A DNA stretch of 48,320 nucleotides from Solirubrobacterales bacterium. GTDB lineage: Bacteria; Actinomycetota; Thermoleophilia; Solirubrobacterales; Solirubrobacteraceae. Position numbers and translations under genes: made by a program. The notes under the pieces were generated by a model, which saw only the letters and a program-made list of their open reading frames with translations, searched no databases and was not told the DNA's origin. This document shows positions 1 to 8,078 of the stretch, piece after piece; within the stretch, counting starts at the first letter, position 1; the number at the start of each line of letters is the position of its first letter. The stretch is from the NCBI GenBank assembly GCA_025964115.1, contig JAOPZM010000173.1:1-48320 (forward strand), written 5' to 3'.

Positions 1-751
1 GGAGCGCCGCCGCGAGGCCGCGCAGCGAGGTGACGTAGGCGCGGCACGCGGGGCACTGCTCGCGATGCACGCGGGCCAGGCGGTAGCGGTCTCCCTGCGG
101 ATCGAGGATGCCGTACGCATAGCCCCGCATGAGCGATGCCTGCTCGGCGCACCAGCCGCCGTCGCGGATCGTCTCGACGAGCGCGCCCACCTTGCTCGCC
201 ACGCCCGGGCGGTCGGTGCCCTGACCCTCCATCAGCTTGCGCATCCGCGCCTCGCTCACGCCCATCCGTGCGGCGGCCTCGGCACGCGTGAGCCCGTGCA
301 GGTAGCAGAGCGTGGCGGCCTGGAGCTCACGTGCGTTCAGGCGCCCTCGCAGACCCTCGAGAAGCTGCCGCAACCTGATCCGGTCATCGAGCTCGGCGGC
401 GAGGTCGCGATCCTGCGCACCGGCGTCTCGGATCTCGGCGTCGCGGCCGCTCTCGCGCGCGTCGCCCGCGCTCACGTTCCGCCGCCGCGCGCGCTGCTCC
501 TCGATCGCCCGCCGAAAGGTGACGAGCACCAGCCATCCGGCCGGGTTGACGATCTGGTGGCCGTTGAGCACGGCCGTGTACAGGCCCTGCCAGGCCTGGG
601 CGTAACAGGCCTCCAGGTCGCTCTGGTCGAGGCTGACGCCGCTCGCGAGCAGACGGCCGCGCGTGGTGGCGATCACGCGCGTCCGCAGAACCTCGAATTC
701 CTGCCGCAGCAGGCGCTCGGCTCGGTAGCGGCGGAGGGTCGCGGGACTCAC
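1..751 (-). CDS. Sigma-70-like factor with anti-sigma-type zinc motif, 3' end outside window
   Basis: The reading frame is open from a GTG at 751 to the window edge (250 codons visible), so the C-terminus is missing. Residues about 15-90 look like a sigma region 2-type helical part, and residues 138-175 form a region 4-type helix-turn-helix (LNARELQAATLCYLHG, then GLTRAEAAARMGVSEARM). After that comes C201 and then H229, C233 and C236 in the HxxxCxxC spacing (VHREQCPACR) typical of zinc-binding anti-sigma domains. It probably directs RNA polymerase to a small regulon and may carry its own regulatory domain. The GTG start is supported by a TATTCT box 7 bases upstream and the lack of a Shine-Dalgarno. 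The sigma call is from motif recognition; the zinc role is inferred. Confidence 0.75.
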   Translation of the reverse strand, partial: MSPATLRRYRAERLLRQEFEVLRTRVIATTRGRLLASGVSLDQSDLEACYAQAWQGLYTAVLNGHQIVNPAGWLVLVTFRRAIEEQRARRRNVSAGDARESGRDAEIRDAGAQDRDLAAELDDRIRLRQLLEGLRGRLNARELQAATLCYLHGLTRAEAAARMGVSEARMRKLMEGQGTDRPGVASKVGALVETIRDGGWCAEQASLMRGYAYGILDPQGDRYRLARVHREQCPACRAYVTSLRGLAAAL

Positions 752-758
752 GACCCCA

Positions 759-764
759 AGAATA
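759..764 (-). promoter_or_regulatory. -10 box (TATTCT) of the sigma-like gene
   Basis: TATTCT on the minus strand lies 7 bases before the GTG at 751, which fits a leaderless transcript. A short inverted repeat, ATACG-6-CGTAT at 795-810, lies upstream and could bind a regulator. Confidence 0.5.
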
Positions 765-898
765 GGGAATCCTGCGAGCTAGACGAATTCGACTATACGG
801 GCACTCGTATGAACGTCCATCGCCTGCCGGAGGAGATCGCGCAGGCCCGCGGGCGAGGAGTAGCCGCGGGCCCCAGCGCGATGGGAACGCCACCCGCG

Positions 899-1108
899 TC
901 AGGAGCGGACGACCGCAAGCGCGCCCTTCGGGCGGCGCCCGAAGCTCGCCCGAGCGGTTCGCCCGACCGGCGCCGGCTCGAAGACCGGGGCGGCGGACGG
1001 CGACAGGTGCGGCTTCAGCCGCGCGGCGCGTGACATGACAACCAGCAGGGCGCCGACGAGCGCCACCATGAGGACTGCGTTGAAAGCGAGGGCAAGTGCG
1101 AGGGTCAT
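899..1108 (-). CDS. Small single-pass membrane protein, unknown function
   Basis: A 69-residue ORF. The ATG at 1108 was chosen over a longer upstream start because a clear Shine-Dalgarno (GAAGGAGAG) ends 4 bases before it and the protein then begins directly with a hydrophobic helix (residues 2-25, rich in Leu, Ala and Val). The rest is a basic, Pro/Ala-rich tail that would face the cytoplasm. It lies between the sigma-like gene and a divergent lipoprotein gene. I do not recognise a family; membrane peptides of this form are common next to regulators. Coding status rests on the Shine-Dalgarno and the membrane helix. Confidence 0.55.
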   Translation of the reverse strand: MTLALALAFNAVLMVALVGALLVVMSRAARLKPHLSPSAAPVFEPAPVGRTARASFGRRPKGALAVVRS

Positions 1109-1235
1109 GATCTCTCCTTCGGTGGGGGGGCTGAGCTGAGACCAGCATCGCTCCCCCCGCTGGGCCTGACATGTGCTTTTGCTTGGAGCTTCCTGAGAGC
1201 GAACGGGCGCCATCCGGCCCGTCCGGCCGCCGGCC

Positions 1236-1241
1236 TAGGCT
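1236..1241 (+). promoter_or_regulatory. -10 box (TAGGCT) of the lipoprotein gene
   Basis: TAGGCT lies 56 bases before the ATG at 1298, so this transcript should have a leader of roughly 50 bases carrying the GGAGGAG Shine-Dalgarno at 1288-1294. It contrasts with the leaderless starts elsewhere in the window. Confidence 0.4.
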
Positions 1242-1297
1242 GCGGCGGACCTCATTGCATTGGGGAGGCCGACCGCAACAGAGCACTGGAGGAGCGG

Positions 1298-1759
1298 ATG
1301 ACCAGACGGTTCAGCTGGATCGCGATCGCCGGCATGCTGATCGCGGGCCTGGCAGTGGCGGGCTGCGGAAGCAGCGGGAGCAGCAGCACGAAATCGACGG
1401 CGACGGCCCCCGCGATCACGAAGGCCGAACTCGTGGCGAAGGCGAACGCCATCTGCACCACCGGCAACGGCCCGATCCTCGCGGCGGCGGCGCAACTCGC
1501 GGGCCATCCCAGCCCGACTCAGGTGGCTTCGATCGTGGAGCACACCTACGTGCCCTCGATCGAGTCTCAGCTCACGTCGATCAAGGCGCTGGGCGTCCCG
1601 GCCGGCGAACAGGCCATCGTGGCGAGGATGCTGAAGCTCGCCGAAACGGACCTGAACAAGCTCAAGCGCAACCCGGCGCTGGTCGCCACGGACGCGTTCG
1701 GGGGATTCGCGAAGGTGGCCCATCCCTACGGACTGGTCGCCTGCGCTCCGACCAGCTAG
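1298..1759 (+). CDS. Secreted lipoprotein, unknown function
   Basis: A 153-residue protein with an N-terminal Arg pair, a hydrophobic segment and a lipobox (LAVAGC), so it should be lipid-anchored on the outer face of the membrane. A Ser/Gly/Thr-rich spacer follows, then a helical domain with two cysteines (AICTTGN near residue 50 and VACAPTS at the end) that could form a disulfide. The start is supported by GGAGGAG 3 bases upstream. Its stop overlaps the stop of the convergent CDP-glucose dehydratase gene. I recognise the general form of actinobacterial lipoproteins but no named family. Confidence 0.75.
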   Translation: MTRRFSWIAIAGMLIAGLAVAGCGSSGSSSTKSTATAPAITKAELVAKANAICTTGNGPILAAAAQLAGHPSPTQVASIVEHTYVPSIESQLTSIKALGVPAGEQAIVARMLKLAETDLNKLKRNPALVATDAFGGFAKVAHPYGLVACAPTS

Positions 1760-2823
1760 CCCAGGCCCGCGCCGAAGCGCTCGATCTGCGCGAGGCTCAC
1801 GCGCCGCATGTCCTCTCCACGCCGCTGAGCTTGGTGCCAGTCGACGACCAGCTCGAGCGCATGCTCCAGGTTCAACGCCGGGCGCCATCCGAGATGGCGC
1901 TCGGCCTCGCCGGAGTCGAGCGCCAGGTGGCCGGCCTCGGGCGGGTTCGGCCCTGAGTCGATCTCCCAGGTGAGCGCGCCGTCCCAGAGGACGCCCAGCC
2001 GCTCCACGATCCAGCGCACCGTGCGCGCATCCTCCTCGGGCGGGCCGAAGTTCCAGGCGCGCGCCGCCTCGCCGCGCCACAGGCCTTCGGCGAGCATCAG
2101 GTAGCCACTGAGCGGGTTCAGCACATGCTGCCACGGACGCACGGCCTGCGGGTTGCGAACGCTCAGCGGCTCGCCCGCCTCGACCGCGCGGAGGACGTCG
2201 GGGAGCAGCCTGTCCTCGCCCCAGTCGCCGCCGCCGATCACGTTGCCGGCGCGGGCGCTTGCGAGCGACGGCGACCCGTCACCCTCGAAGAACGAACTGC
2301 GGTAGGCCGCGGCGACGAGCTCGGCGCACGCCTTGGAGCTCGAGTAGGGGTCATCTCCGCCGAGCGCGTCGCTCTCGACGAAGCGCTTGGATAGGTGGCC
2401 CGGGTTCTCGTAGCACTTGTCGGAGGTGACGACGAGGACCGCCCGCACCTCTCCCCCAAGGCCGCGCACGGCCTCGAGCACGTTGACCGTGCCCATGACG
2501 TTCACCTCGTAGGTCATCGCCGGGTCGCGCAGCGAGCGCCTGACCATCGGTTGGGCCGCGAGGTGCAGCACGATCTCCGGCGCGCTCTCGCGAACCGCCG
2601 CGCGCACGCCCTCGGCATCGCGGATGTCGAGGGCGCTCTCCCGCATGCCGGCACCGACGTCTGCGATCTCGTACAGGGACGGTCGCGTCGGCGGTCCTGG
2701 CGCGAGGCCCGTCAGCTCGGCGCCGAGCGACTGCAGCCAAAGCGACAGCCACGCCCCCTTGAAGCCGGTGTGGCCGGTGATCAGCACCCGCCGTCGCGTC
2801 CAGAAGTCAGGATCGATCGCCAC
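1756..2823 (-). CDS. rfbG: CDP-glucose 4,6-dehydratase
   Basis: A 355-residue extended short-chain dehydrogenase. The Rossmann motif GHTGFKG near residue 17 with the following WLSLWLQ is characteristic of CDP-glucose 4,6-dehydratase, and the catalytic YSSSK appears near residue 160, with TSDKCYEN upstream supplying the active-site Thr/Asp region. It converts CDP-glucose to CDP-4-keto-6-deoxyglucose, the first committed step to CDP-linked deoxysugars. No RfbF (cytidylyltransferase) or RfbH homologue is in the window, so partners must lie elsewhere or the product is used differently. The GTG start at 2823 has a TACCTT box 6 bases upstream. It is divergent from the WecG/TagA-type gene. Confidence 0.85.
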   Translation of the reverse strand: MAIDPDFWTRRRVLITGHTGFKGAWLSLWLQSLGAELTGLAPGPPTRPSLYEIADVGAGMRESALDIRDAEGVRAAVRESAPEIVLHLAAQPMVRRSLRDPAMTYEVNVMGTVNVLEAVRGLGGEVRAVLVVTSDKCYENPGHLSKRFVESDALGGDDPYSSSKACAELVAAAYRSSFFEGDGSPSLASARAGNVIGGGDWGEDRLLPDVLRAVEAGEPLSVRNPQAVRPWQHVLNPLSGYLMLAEGLWRGEAARAWNFGPPEEDARTVRWIVERLGVLWDGALTWEIDSGPNPPEAGHLALDSGEAERHLGWRPALNLEHALELVVDWHQAQRRGEDMRRVSLAQIERFGAGLG

Positions 2824-2829
2824 GGCCGG

Positions 2830-2835
2830 AAGGTA
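2830..2835 (-). promoter_or_regulatory. -10 box (TACCTT) of the CDP-glucose dehydratase gene, in a divergent promoter region
   Basis: TACCTT sits 6 bases before the GTG at 2823. On the other strand, TATCTT at 2834-2839 could serve the divergent glycosyltransferase gene, so the two promoters would overlap. Confidence 0.45.
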
Positions 2836-2878
2836 TCTTCACGCAATCGCCAGCTCTCCCGCATCCACCCCGCCGGCC

Positions 2879-3661
2879 GTGCCCCCGCCGGCCGTGCCCC
2901 CGACGGCGGAGATCCTCGGCGTTCCGCTCGCGATCTCCGACTACGAGCACGTGCTGGACTGGATGCAGGCGATGATCGCCGCTGGGGAGCGCGGATACCT
3001 GACCGCCGCCGCCGTGAACCTGGTGATGTGTGCGCAGGAGGACCCGGAGGCGTGCGCGGCGGTGCTCGGCGCGACGCTGGCGGTGCCGGACGGCCAGCCG
3101 CTGGTGTGGGCCCTTCACGCGCTCGGTCACGCCGGCGCGACGCGCGTGTACGGCCCCGACCTGATGGCGCACTTCTGCGCGCGCGCCGCGCGGGCGGGCA
3201 CGCCGATGTATCTCTACGGCGGTCGCTCCCCCGAGGCGCTTGAGCTGTTGGAACGGCGGCTACGGGAGCGCTTCGCGGGGATCGAGATCGTGGGAGGCTT
3301 CTCGCCGCCGTTCAGGGAGCTCACGGCCGAGGAGGAGGCACGGACGGTCGAGGAGATCGACGCTTCGGGCGCGGAGGTCGTGTGGGTCGGCACCGGGCAG
3401 CCAAAGCAGGAGAAGTGGATGCTGCGGATGCGCCCGCGCCTGTCGGCCCCGCTGCTCGTCGGTGTGGGCGCCGCCTTCGACTTCCACGCGGGCCTGATCT
3501 CGCAGGCGCCACGCTGGATGCAGCGCAGCGGCCTGGAGTGGACGTACCGCCTCTCGCGCGAGCCGCGGCGACTGTGGCGCCGCTACGCGAGCCGCAACCC
3601 GCGCTTCATCGCCGGGTTTGTGCGTCAGTACCTGGGGCATCGGCGCGGTCGCCGCGCCTGA
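2879..3661 (+). CDS. WecG/TagA/CpsF-family glycosyltransferase
   Basis: About 260 residues. The family signature is clear: ILGVPLAISDYEHVLDW at the N-terminus, then YLTAAAVNLVMCAQEDP, VPDGQPLVW, WVGTGQPKQEKWM and GVGAAFDFHAG, ending in the APRWMQRSGLEW region. Members (TagA/TarA, WecG) transfer N-acetylmannosamine or its uronic acid to a lipid-linked sugar at the inner face of the membrane. The frame stays open upstream into the divergent gene, but that part does not look like protein. GTG at 2879 or 2894 is therefore the likely start; neither has a good Shine-Dalgarno. It is followed by a nucleotide-sugar dehydrogenase that could supply a uronic-acid donor, as WecC does for WecG. Confidence 0.85.
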   Translation: MPPPAVPPTAEILGVPLAISDYEHVLDWMQAMIAAGERGYLTAAAVNLVMCAQEDPEACAAVLGATLAVPDGQPLVWALHALGHAGATRVYGPDLMAHFCARAARAGTPMYLYGGRSPEALELLERRLRERFAGIEIVGGFSPPFRELTAEEEARTVEEIDASGAEVVWVGTGQPKQEKWMLRMRPRLSAPLLVGVGAAFDFHAGLISQAPRWMQRSGLEWTYRLSREPRRLWRRYASRNPRFIAGFVRQYLGHRRGRRA

Positions 3662-3708
3662 TCCTCCCGAGCGCCCGGGGCGCGGCGCGTGCCAGACGTG
3701 TCCCGCGC

Positions 3709-3740
3709 GCACGGCCGCCGCTACGCACGGCCGCCGCTAA
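3709..3740 (+). repeat. 16-bp tandem duplication
   Basis: GCACGGCCGCCGCTAC (3709-3724) is followed directly by GCACGGCCGCCGCTAA (3725-3740). The single final-base difference gives the second copy the TAA that starts the TAACCT box of the next gene. Confidence 0.8.
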
Positions 3741-3743
3741 CCT
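3738..3743 (+). promoter_or_regulatory. -10 box (TAACCT) of the nucleotide-sugar dehydrogenase gene
   Basis: TAACCT lies 10 bases before the ATG at 3754 with no Shine-Dalgarno between them, consistent with a leaderless or nearly leaderless transcript. Confidence 0.45.
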
Positions 3744-3753
3744 CTTGACTTCG

Positions 3754-5028
3754 ATGACCCCCCAGCAGAGCACCGCCGACGTGTCGGTAGTCGGCCTCGG
3801 CCGAGTCGGCCTGCCGCTGGCGCTGTCGTTCGCCGACCGCGGACTCCAGGTCGTCGGGATCGACAACGACCCCGCACGCCTCGGAGCGGTGCGAGACGGC
3901 CGCATGCCCTTCGAGGAGACCGGAGCGCAGGAGGTGCTGGACCGCGTGCACGAGAGCGGGCGCCTGTCGCTCTCCGGCCGGGTCGCCGACGCTGCTCGCG
4001 CGCGGCACGTGGTGATCACGCTAGGGACTCCGTCCTTCTCGCACATCGAGATCGATATGCGCGACATCCGCTCCGCGCTGGACGACCTGCTCGGAGTTCT
4101 CTCCCCCGGCCACTCGGTCATCCTGCGCTCCACCGTCGCTCCGGGGACGACCGAGTTCGTCGCCGGCTATCTCGCAAAGCACCGCGGCTTTCAGATCGGC
4201 GAGGACCTGTTCGTCGCCCACGCACCGGAGCGCATCGCCGCCGGCCGCTTCCTCGAGGAGATCGACACGCTGCCGTGCATCGTCGGTGGCGTGGGCACGC
4301 GCTCGGGAGAGGTCGTGGGAGAGCTCTTCGGCGTGTTCCGCGCGCCGATCGTCCAGACCACGCCCGTGCAGGCCGAGCTCGCGAAGATCTGGGCGAACAT
4401 CCTGCGCTACACGCACTTCGCCCTGCCGAACCTGCTGATGATGGACTGCGAGCGGGTCGGGGCGAACGTGTTCGAGGTGATTGACCTGATCAACCGCGAC
4501 TACCCGCGCGGCGGCATCGCCCAGCCGGGACTCACGGCCGGCACGTGCCTGCGCAAGGACTTCACGTTCTCGGAGGAGCGCTCGGCGGCGCCGGGCATGC
4601 TGCTCGCCGTCTCCCGCGTGAACGAGTCGGTGCCGCTGTTCCTGCTCGAGGGGGTCAAGCGCAGGTTGGGCACGCTGGCGAACCGCAAGATCGCGGTCCT
4701 TGGCCTGGCCTTCAAGGCCGACACCGACGACGAGCGCGACTCGCTCTCGCACAAGCTGATCCGGCTGCTCGAGCGGGAGCTTTCGGACGTCGTCGTGCAC
4801 GACCCCCGCGTATCCACGCCGACCGTCACGCTCGAGGAGGCCCTGGAGGGCGCCGAGGCGGTCGTCGTGGCGACCAACCACTCGGACTTCCGCGACCCGC
4901 GCACGCTCACAGCGATCGAAGAGCTGGCGGGCGCCGAGTGCCTGGTCGTCGATCCCTGGAACTGCTGGGGAGCGGCACAGGTCTTCGCCTATGCCTCGGA
5001 GCTCTCCGCCCTGCGCGCCAGCGCATGA
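3754..5028 (+). CDS. UDP-glucose/GDP-mannose/UDP-ManNAc dehydrogenase family protein
   Basis: 424 residues, normal for the family. The N-terminal NAD-binding domain starts with VSVVGLGRVGLPLALSF. The central domain holds the catalytic cysteine in GLTAGTCLRKDF. The C-terminal UDP-binding domain begins at VLGLAFKADTDDERDS and contains VVHDPRV. The enzyme oxidises C6 of a nucleotide sugar to a uronic acid in two NAD-dependent steps. Next to a WecG/TagA-type transferase, UDP-N-acetylmannosaminuronate is one plausible product, but the substrate cannot be fixed from sequence. The ATG at 3754 was preferred to a start far upstream in the previous gene. The stop overlaps the next start as ATGA. Confidence 0.85.
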   Translation: MTPQQSTADVSVVGLGRVGLPLALSFADRGLQVVGIDNDPARLGAVRDGRMPFEETGAQEVLDRVHESGRLSLSGRVADAARARHVVITLGTPSFSHIEIDMRDIRSALDDLLGVLSPGHSVILRSTVAPGTTEFVAGYLAKHRGFQIGEDLFVAHAPERIAAGRFLEEIDTLPCIVGGVGTRSGEVVGELFGVFRAPIVQTTPVQAELAKIWANILRYTHFALPNLLMMDCERVGANVFEVIDLINRDYPRGGIAQPGLTAGTCLRKDFTFSEERSAAPGMLLAVSRVNESVPLFLLEGVKRRLGTLANRKIAVLGLAFKADTDDERDSLSHKLIRLLERELSDVVVHDPRVSTPTVTLEEALEGAEAVVVATNHSDFRDPRTLTAIEELAGAECLVVDPWNCWGAAQVFAYASELSALRASA

Positions 5029-5987
5029 GCAGGGTGCTGGTCACCGGCGGCGCCGGCACGATCGGCGCGGCGGTCGTCAGGCGCCTGCTCGCGGACCCGG
5101 CGTACGAGGTGCGTGTCTCCGACCAGCGCATGGCGCCGCAGTGGATGCGCGAGGGCTGCGAGGTGCACACGGGAGATCTGCGCCTGCCGGTAGAGGCACG
5201 CGCGGCGACCAAGGGCTGCTCGCACGTCATCCACCTGGCGGCGATCGTCGGCGGGATCGCCAACTTCCACCGGCTGCCCCACACGCTGACCGAGGTCAAC
5301 AACGCGCTCTACAACGCGGTGATCCGAGCGGCGCTCGACCTCGAGGTCGAGCGTTTCGTGTACGTGTCCTCCTCGATGGTCTTCGAGCGGGCCGAGCTGT
5401 TTCCCACCCCGGAGGACTACCTGCCGCAGTGCCCGGTGCCGCTGTCCGCGTACGGCTTCTCCAAGCTGACCGGCGAGGTCTACTGCCGGGCGGCGCACGA
5501 AGAGCACGGCTTCCCGTACACGATCTGCCGTCCCTTCAACGCGTACGGGCCCGGCGAGGTGCCCGACGACGAGCCCGGGATCGCACACGCGGTACCGGAC
5601 CTGATCCGCAAGGTCCTCGCCGGCCAGCGACCGCTTGAGATCTTCGGCTCGGGCGAGCAGACTCGCACGCTCACTCACGTGGACGACATCGCCGATGGCC
5701 TCGTCGCCGCGATGAGCTCGCCGGCGGGGCTGAACGAGGACTTCAACATCTCCGCCTCGCGCGAGCTGACCGTCGCCGAGATCGCGCGGATCGTGTGGGA
5801 GTCCTGCGGCGCCGACCCGAAGAAGTTCGCCCTCAAGCACCTGCCGAGCTTCGCGGTGGACGTCCAGCGGCGCTGGCCGTCGATCGAGAAGGCGCGAGAG
5901 CTGCTCAGCTGGGAGTCGCGGATCGAGGTGGAGGAGGGCGTCGCCTCGACCGTCCACTGGCTGCGCGGCCGCCAGGCGGCCGCCTGA
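5025..5987 (+). CDS. NAD-dependent nucleotide-sugar epimerase/dehydratase
   Basis: 320 residues of the extended short-chain dehydrogenase family. It has the Rossmann motif VTGGAGTIG at residues 5-13, [15 protein letters not shown] and the catalytic YGFSK, then the substrate-domain motif [10 protein letters not shown]. These fit GalE- or dTDP-glucose-dehydratase-related epimerases, but the exact sugar is not clear. The ATG overlaps the stop of the dehydrogenase gene by four bases, so the two should be translationally coupled. It may epimerise or decarboxylate the uronic acid made by the upstream enzyme; that is inference from position. Confidence 0.8.
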   Translation: MSRVLVTGGAGTIGAAVVRRLLADPAYEVRVSDQRMAPQWMREGCEVHTGDLRLPVEARAATKGCSHVIHLAAIVGGIANFHRLPHTLTEVNNALYNAVIRAALDLEVERFVYVSSSMVFERAELFPTPEDYLPQCPVPLSAYGFSKLTGEVYCRAAHEEHGFPYTICRPFNAYGPGEVPDDEPGIAHAVPDLIRKVLAGQRPLEIFGSGEQTRTLTHVDDIADGLVAAMSSPAGLNEDFNISASRELTVAEIARIVWESCGADPKKFALKHLPSFAVDVQRRWPSIEKARELLSWESRIEVEEGVASTVHWLRGRQAAA

Positions 5988-6056
5988 GCGCCCCCGCCGC
6001 CCCCCGCTCGCCAACCGCCCCCCCAACCGTCGAGCCGCGCCATCGCCGGGGCTCTA

Positions 6057-6062
6057 TAGGCT
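6057..6062 (+). promoter_or_regulatory. -10 box (TAGGCT) of the intein-containing GMD gene
   Basis: TAGGCT is followed by the 8-base spacer TCCCGGCC and then the GTG at 6071. The block GCTTCCCGGCC recurs before the starts at 35961 and 42018. Confidence 0.55.
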
Positions 6063-6070
6063 TCCCGGCC

Positions 6071-8071
6071 GTGACCGACCGTCCCTCAGCGCTGATCACG
6101 GGCATAACGGGCCAGGACGGCTCCTACCTGGCCGAGCTGCTGCTCGAGAAGGGCTACGCCGTGCACGGCATGGTGCGCCGCGCCTCGACCGAGAAGTTCG
6201 AGCGGATCGAGCACATCCGGGACCGCATCACCCTGCACCAGGGAGACCTGCTCGACCAGCGCTCACTCGTCGACACGCTTCGCGCGTCGCGGCCGCTGGA
6301 GATCTACAACCTCGCTGCGATGTCGTTCGTCGCCGTCTCCTGGGTCCAGCCGACGCTCACGGCCGAGTTCTCCGGCGTCGGCGTCACGCGAATGCTCGAG
6401 GCGATGCGCGAAGTGTGCCCCGAGGCCCGCTTCTACCAGGCTTCCTCGAGCGAGATGTTCGGCAAGGTCCTCGAGGTGCCCCAGACCGAGACGACCCCCT
6501 TCTACCCCCGTTCCCCCTACGGCGTGGCGAAGGCCTATGGGCACTTCATCACAGTCAACTACAGGGAGTCGTATGACCTGCATGCGACGTCGGGGATACT
6601 GTTCAATCACGAGTGTGTCTCGGCCAACACCCCTCTTCTCGTAAGGGACGACGGCGTCATCGCGGTAAAGACGCCGGTCGACCTCGTTCCGCTGCTGCGA
6701 AAGGGCGGGTCGGTTCAGAACTTCATTCCGAAGTCCTTTCTCGAGGTGTGGGACGGGGAGCGATGGACCCCGATCACCACGATCACGGCAACGAGGAGGC
6801 GCCGAACCGATCCGAACCACGAACTGCTCTCGATCCAGGCGCGTGCGGGTGTCGTCGACGTGACTGCACATCACAATATGCTCGACGCCCAATACGCCAA
6901 GATTGCAGCCTGTGAGGTCCAGGAGGGTGGCGAGCTCGCGATCTGTCAGGAGATGCCGTTGCCCTCCGGATGGAGCGTCGTTAGTGAGGAGATGGCCGAG
7001 TTCTTAGGCCTACTGGCCGCCGACGGCTACGTGCCTCGGGACGGCACGAGCATCTGCTTCACAAATAACGATCCGATCTTGCGCACACGGGTGGCCTCGC
7101 TCTGGTCGCAGCTGTTCCTGGGTTGTTCGAGGGAATGGACTGGAACCTCGGGGTGGGACGAGAACGCGCAGGTCGGGAAGGTCAGCCTCACGGGAGGTGC
7201 TTCTGCGGCCAGGTGGCTTCGCGAGCAGCTGTACACGCGCACTGACCTCAAGCAGGTCCCGCCGCTCATCCTGAACGCCAGCCAAGGCGTGCAGCTCGCC
7301 TTCCTTCGCGGCTACTACGCCGGCGATGGACTCAAGAAGGGCAACGGGGAGTCGATCAAGACGAACAGCCCGGTTCTGGCGCAGGGAATCTGCTGGATGT
7401 ATCACGTCAACGGACAGCCGGCGTCGGTCTACGCGGAGCAGCGTGGTGAGAAGACCTACTACCAGCTCAATCTCGCATCGGCGGTCAGAGTCGGCGGCAA
7501 GGGTGAACACCTGCGCAGGAACCCCGCCGAAGTCAGGCAAGTGACGCAGGCGACGGTACCCGACGACGAGTGGACCTTCGACATCGAGACCGAGAGCGGG
7601 ATGTTCTGTGCGGGCGTGGGCCGCCTCGTGATCTCAAACTCCCCTCGCCGCGGGCTCGAGTTCGTCACCCGCAAGATCACCTGGCACGCGGCCGCGATCA
7701 AGCACGGATTGGCCAAGGAGCTGCGTCTCGGGAACCTCGACGCCGAACGCGACTGGGGCTACGCGAAGGATTACGTCGAGGCTATGTGGCTGATGCTCCA
7801 GCGCGATACGGCTGAGGACTACGTGATCGCGACCGGCTCGGCGCACTCCGTCCGCGAATGCTGCGCGGTCGCCTTCGACGAGGCCGGGCTGGGCGACTTC
7901 GAGAAGCACGTGACGATCGACCCCGCGTTCGTGCGGCCCGCCGAGGTGGACCACCTGATCGGGAACCCGGCGAAGGCCGGGAGGGATCTCGGCTGGAAAC
8001 CGCGCACGAGCTTCGAGGAGCTGATCCGCCTCATGACCCGCGCGGACCTCCAGTCGCTCGCGTCGCGCTGA
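6071..8071 (+). CDS. gmd: GDP-mannose 4,6-dehydratase with in-frame intein
   Basis: The precursor has 666 residues; without the 342-residue intein it is 324, close to the normal size. The N-extein (1-181) has the NADP motif [21 protein letters not shown], the SSSEMFG active-site segment and catalytic SPYGVAK (Y150, K154). The C-extein resumes with [18 protein letters not shown]. The enzyme makes GDP-4-keto-6-deoxymannose, precursor of GDP-linked rhamnose, fucose, perosamine and related sugars. The intein splits the highly conserved NHESPRRG motif exactly between E181 and S524, so activity should depend on splicing. The GTG start is supported by a TAGGCT box 8 bases upstream. The aminotransferase gene follows 7 bases after the stop. 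Confidence 0.93.
   Translation: MTDRPSALITGITGQDGSYLAELLLEKGYAVHGMVRRASTEKFERIEHIRDRITLHQGDLLDQRSLVDTLRASRPLEIYNLAAMSFVAVSWVQPTLTAEFSGVGVTRMLEAMREVCPEARFYQASSSEMFGKVLEVPQTETTPFYPRSPYGVAKAYGHFITVNYRESYDLHATSGILFNHECVSANTPLLVRDDGVIAVKTPVDLVPLLRKGGSVQNFIPKSFLEVWDGERWTPITTITATRRRRTDPNHELLSIQARAGVVDVTAHHNMLDAQYAKIAACEVQEGGELAICQEMPLPSGWSVVSEEMAEFLGLLAADGYVPRDGTSICFTNNDPILRTRVASLWSQLFLGCSREWTGTSGWDENAQVGKVSLTGGASAARWLREQLYTRTDLKQVPPLILNASQGVQLAFLRGYYAGDGLKKGNGESIKTNSPVLAQGICWMYHVNGQPASVYAEQRGEKTYYQLNLASAVRVGGKGEHLRRNPAEVRQVTQATVPDDEWTFDIETESGMFCAGVGRLVISNSPRRGLEFVTRKITWHAAAIKHGLAKELRLGNLDAERDWGYAKDYVEAMWLMLQRDTAEDYVIATGSAHSVRECCAVAFDEAGLGDFEKHVTIDPAFVRPAEVDHLIGNPAKAGRDLGWKPRTSFEELIRLMTRADLQSLASR
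6614..7639 (+). other. Intein with LAGLIDADG (DOD) homing endonuclease, inside gmd
   Basis: 342 residues. It starts with Cys1 in [10 protein letters not shown] (block A), has block B as VDVTAHHNM (T84, H87) and two endonuclease motifs, LGLLAADGY (131-139, D137) and [10 protein letters not shown] (231-240, D238). Block F is [16 protein letters not shown], and the C-terminus is RLVISN before Ser+1 of the extein. Both endonuclease acidic residues are present, so homing activity is possible. The penultimate residue is Ser341 rather than the usual His, which in other inteins alters but does not always abolish splicing. The segment is visibly richer in A and T than its flanks, in line with horizontal acquisition. 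Confidence 0.93.
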
Positions 8072-8078
8072 GCGCGCG

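Noticed and set aside
65-1033. Long plus-strand ORF opposite the sigma-like gene
   Set aside because: Arg/Ala/His-rich translation typical of the antisense frame of a GC-rich gene; the minus strand gives a coherent sigma-like protein with a proper start.
384-1286. 300-residue minus-strand ORF overlapping the sigma-like and small membrane genes
   Set aside because: It is in another frame, very Arg-rich and without motifs; the two genes it covers have better support.
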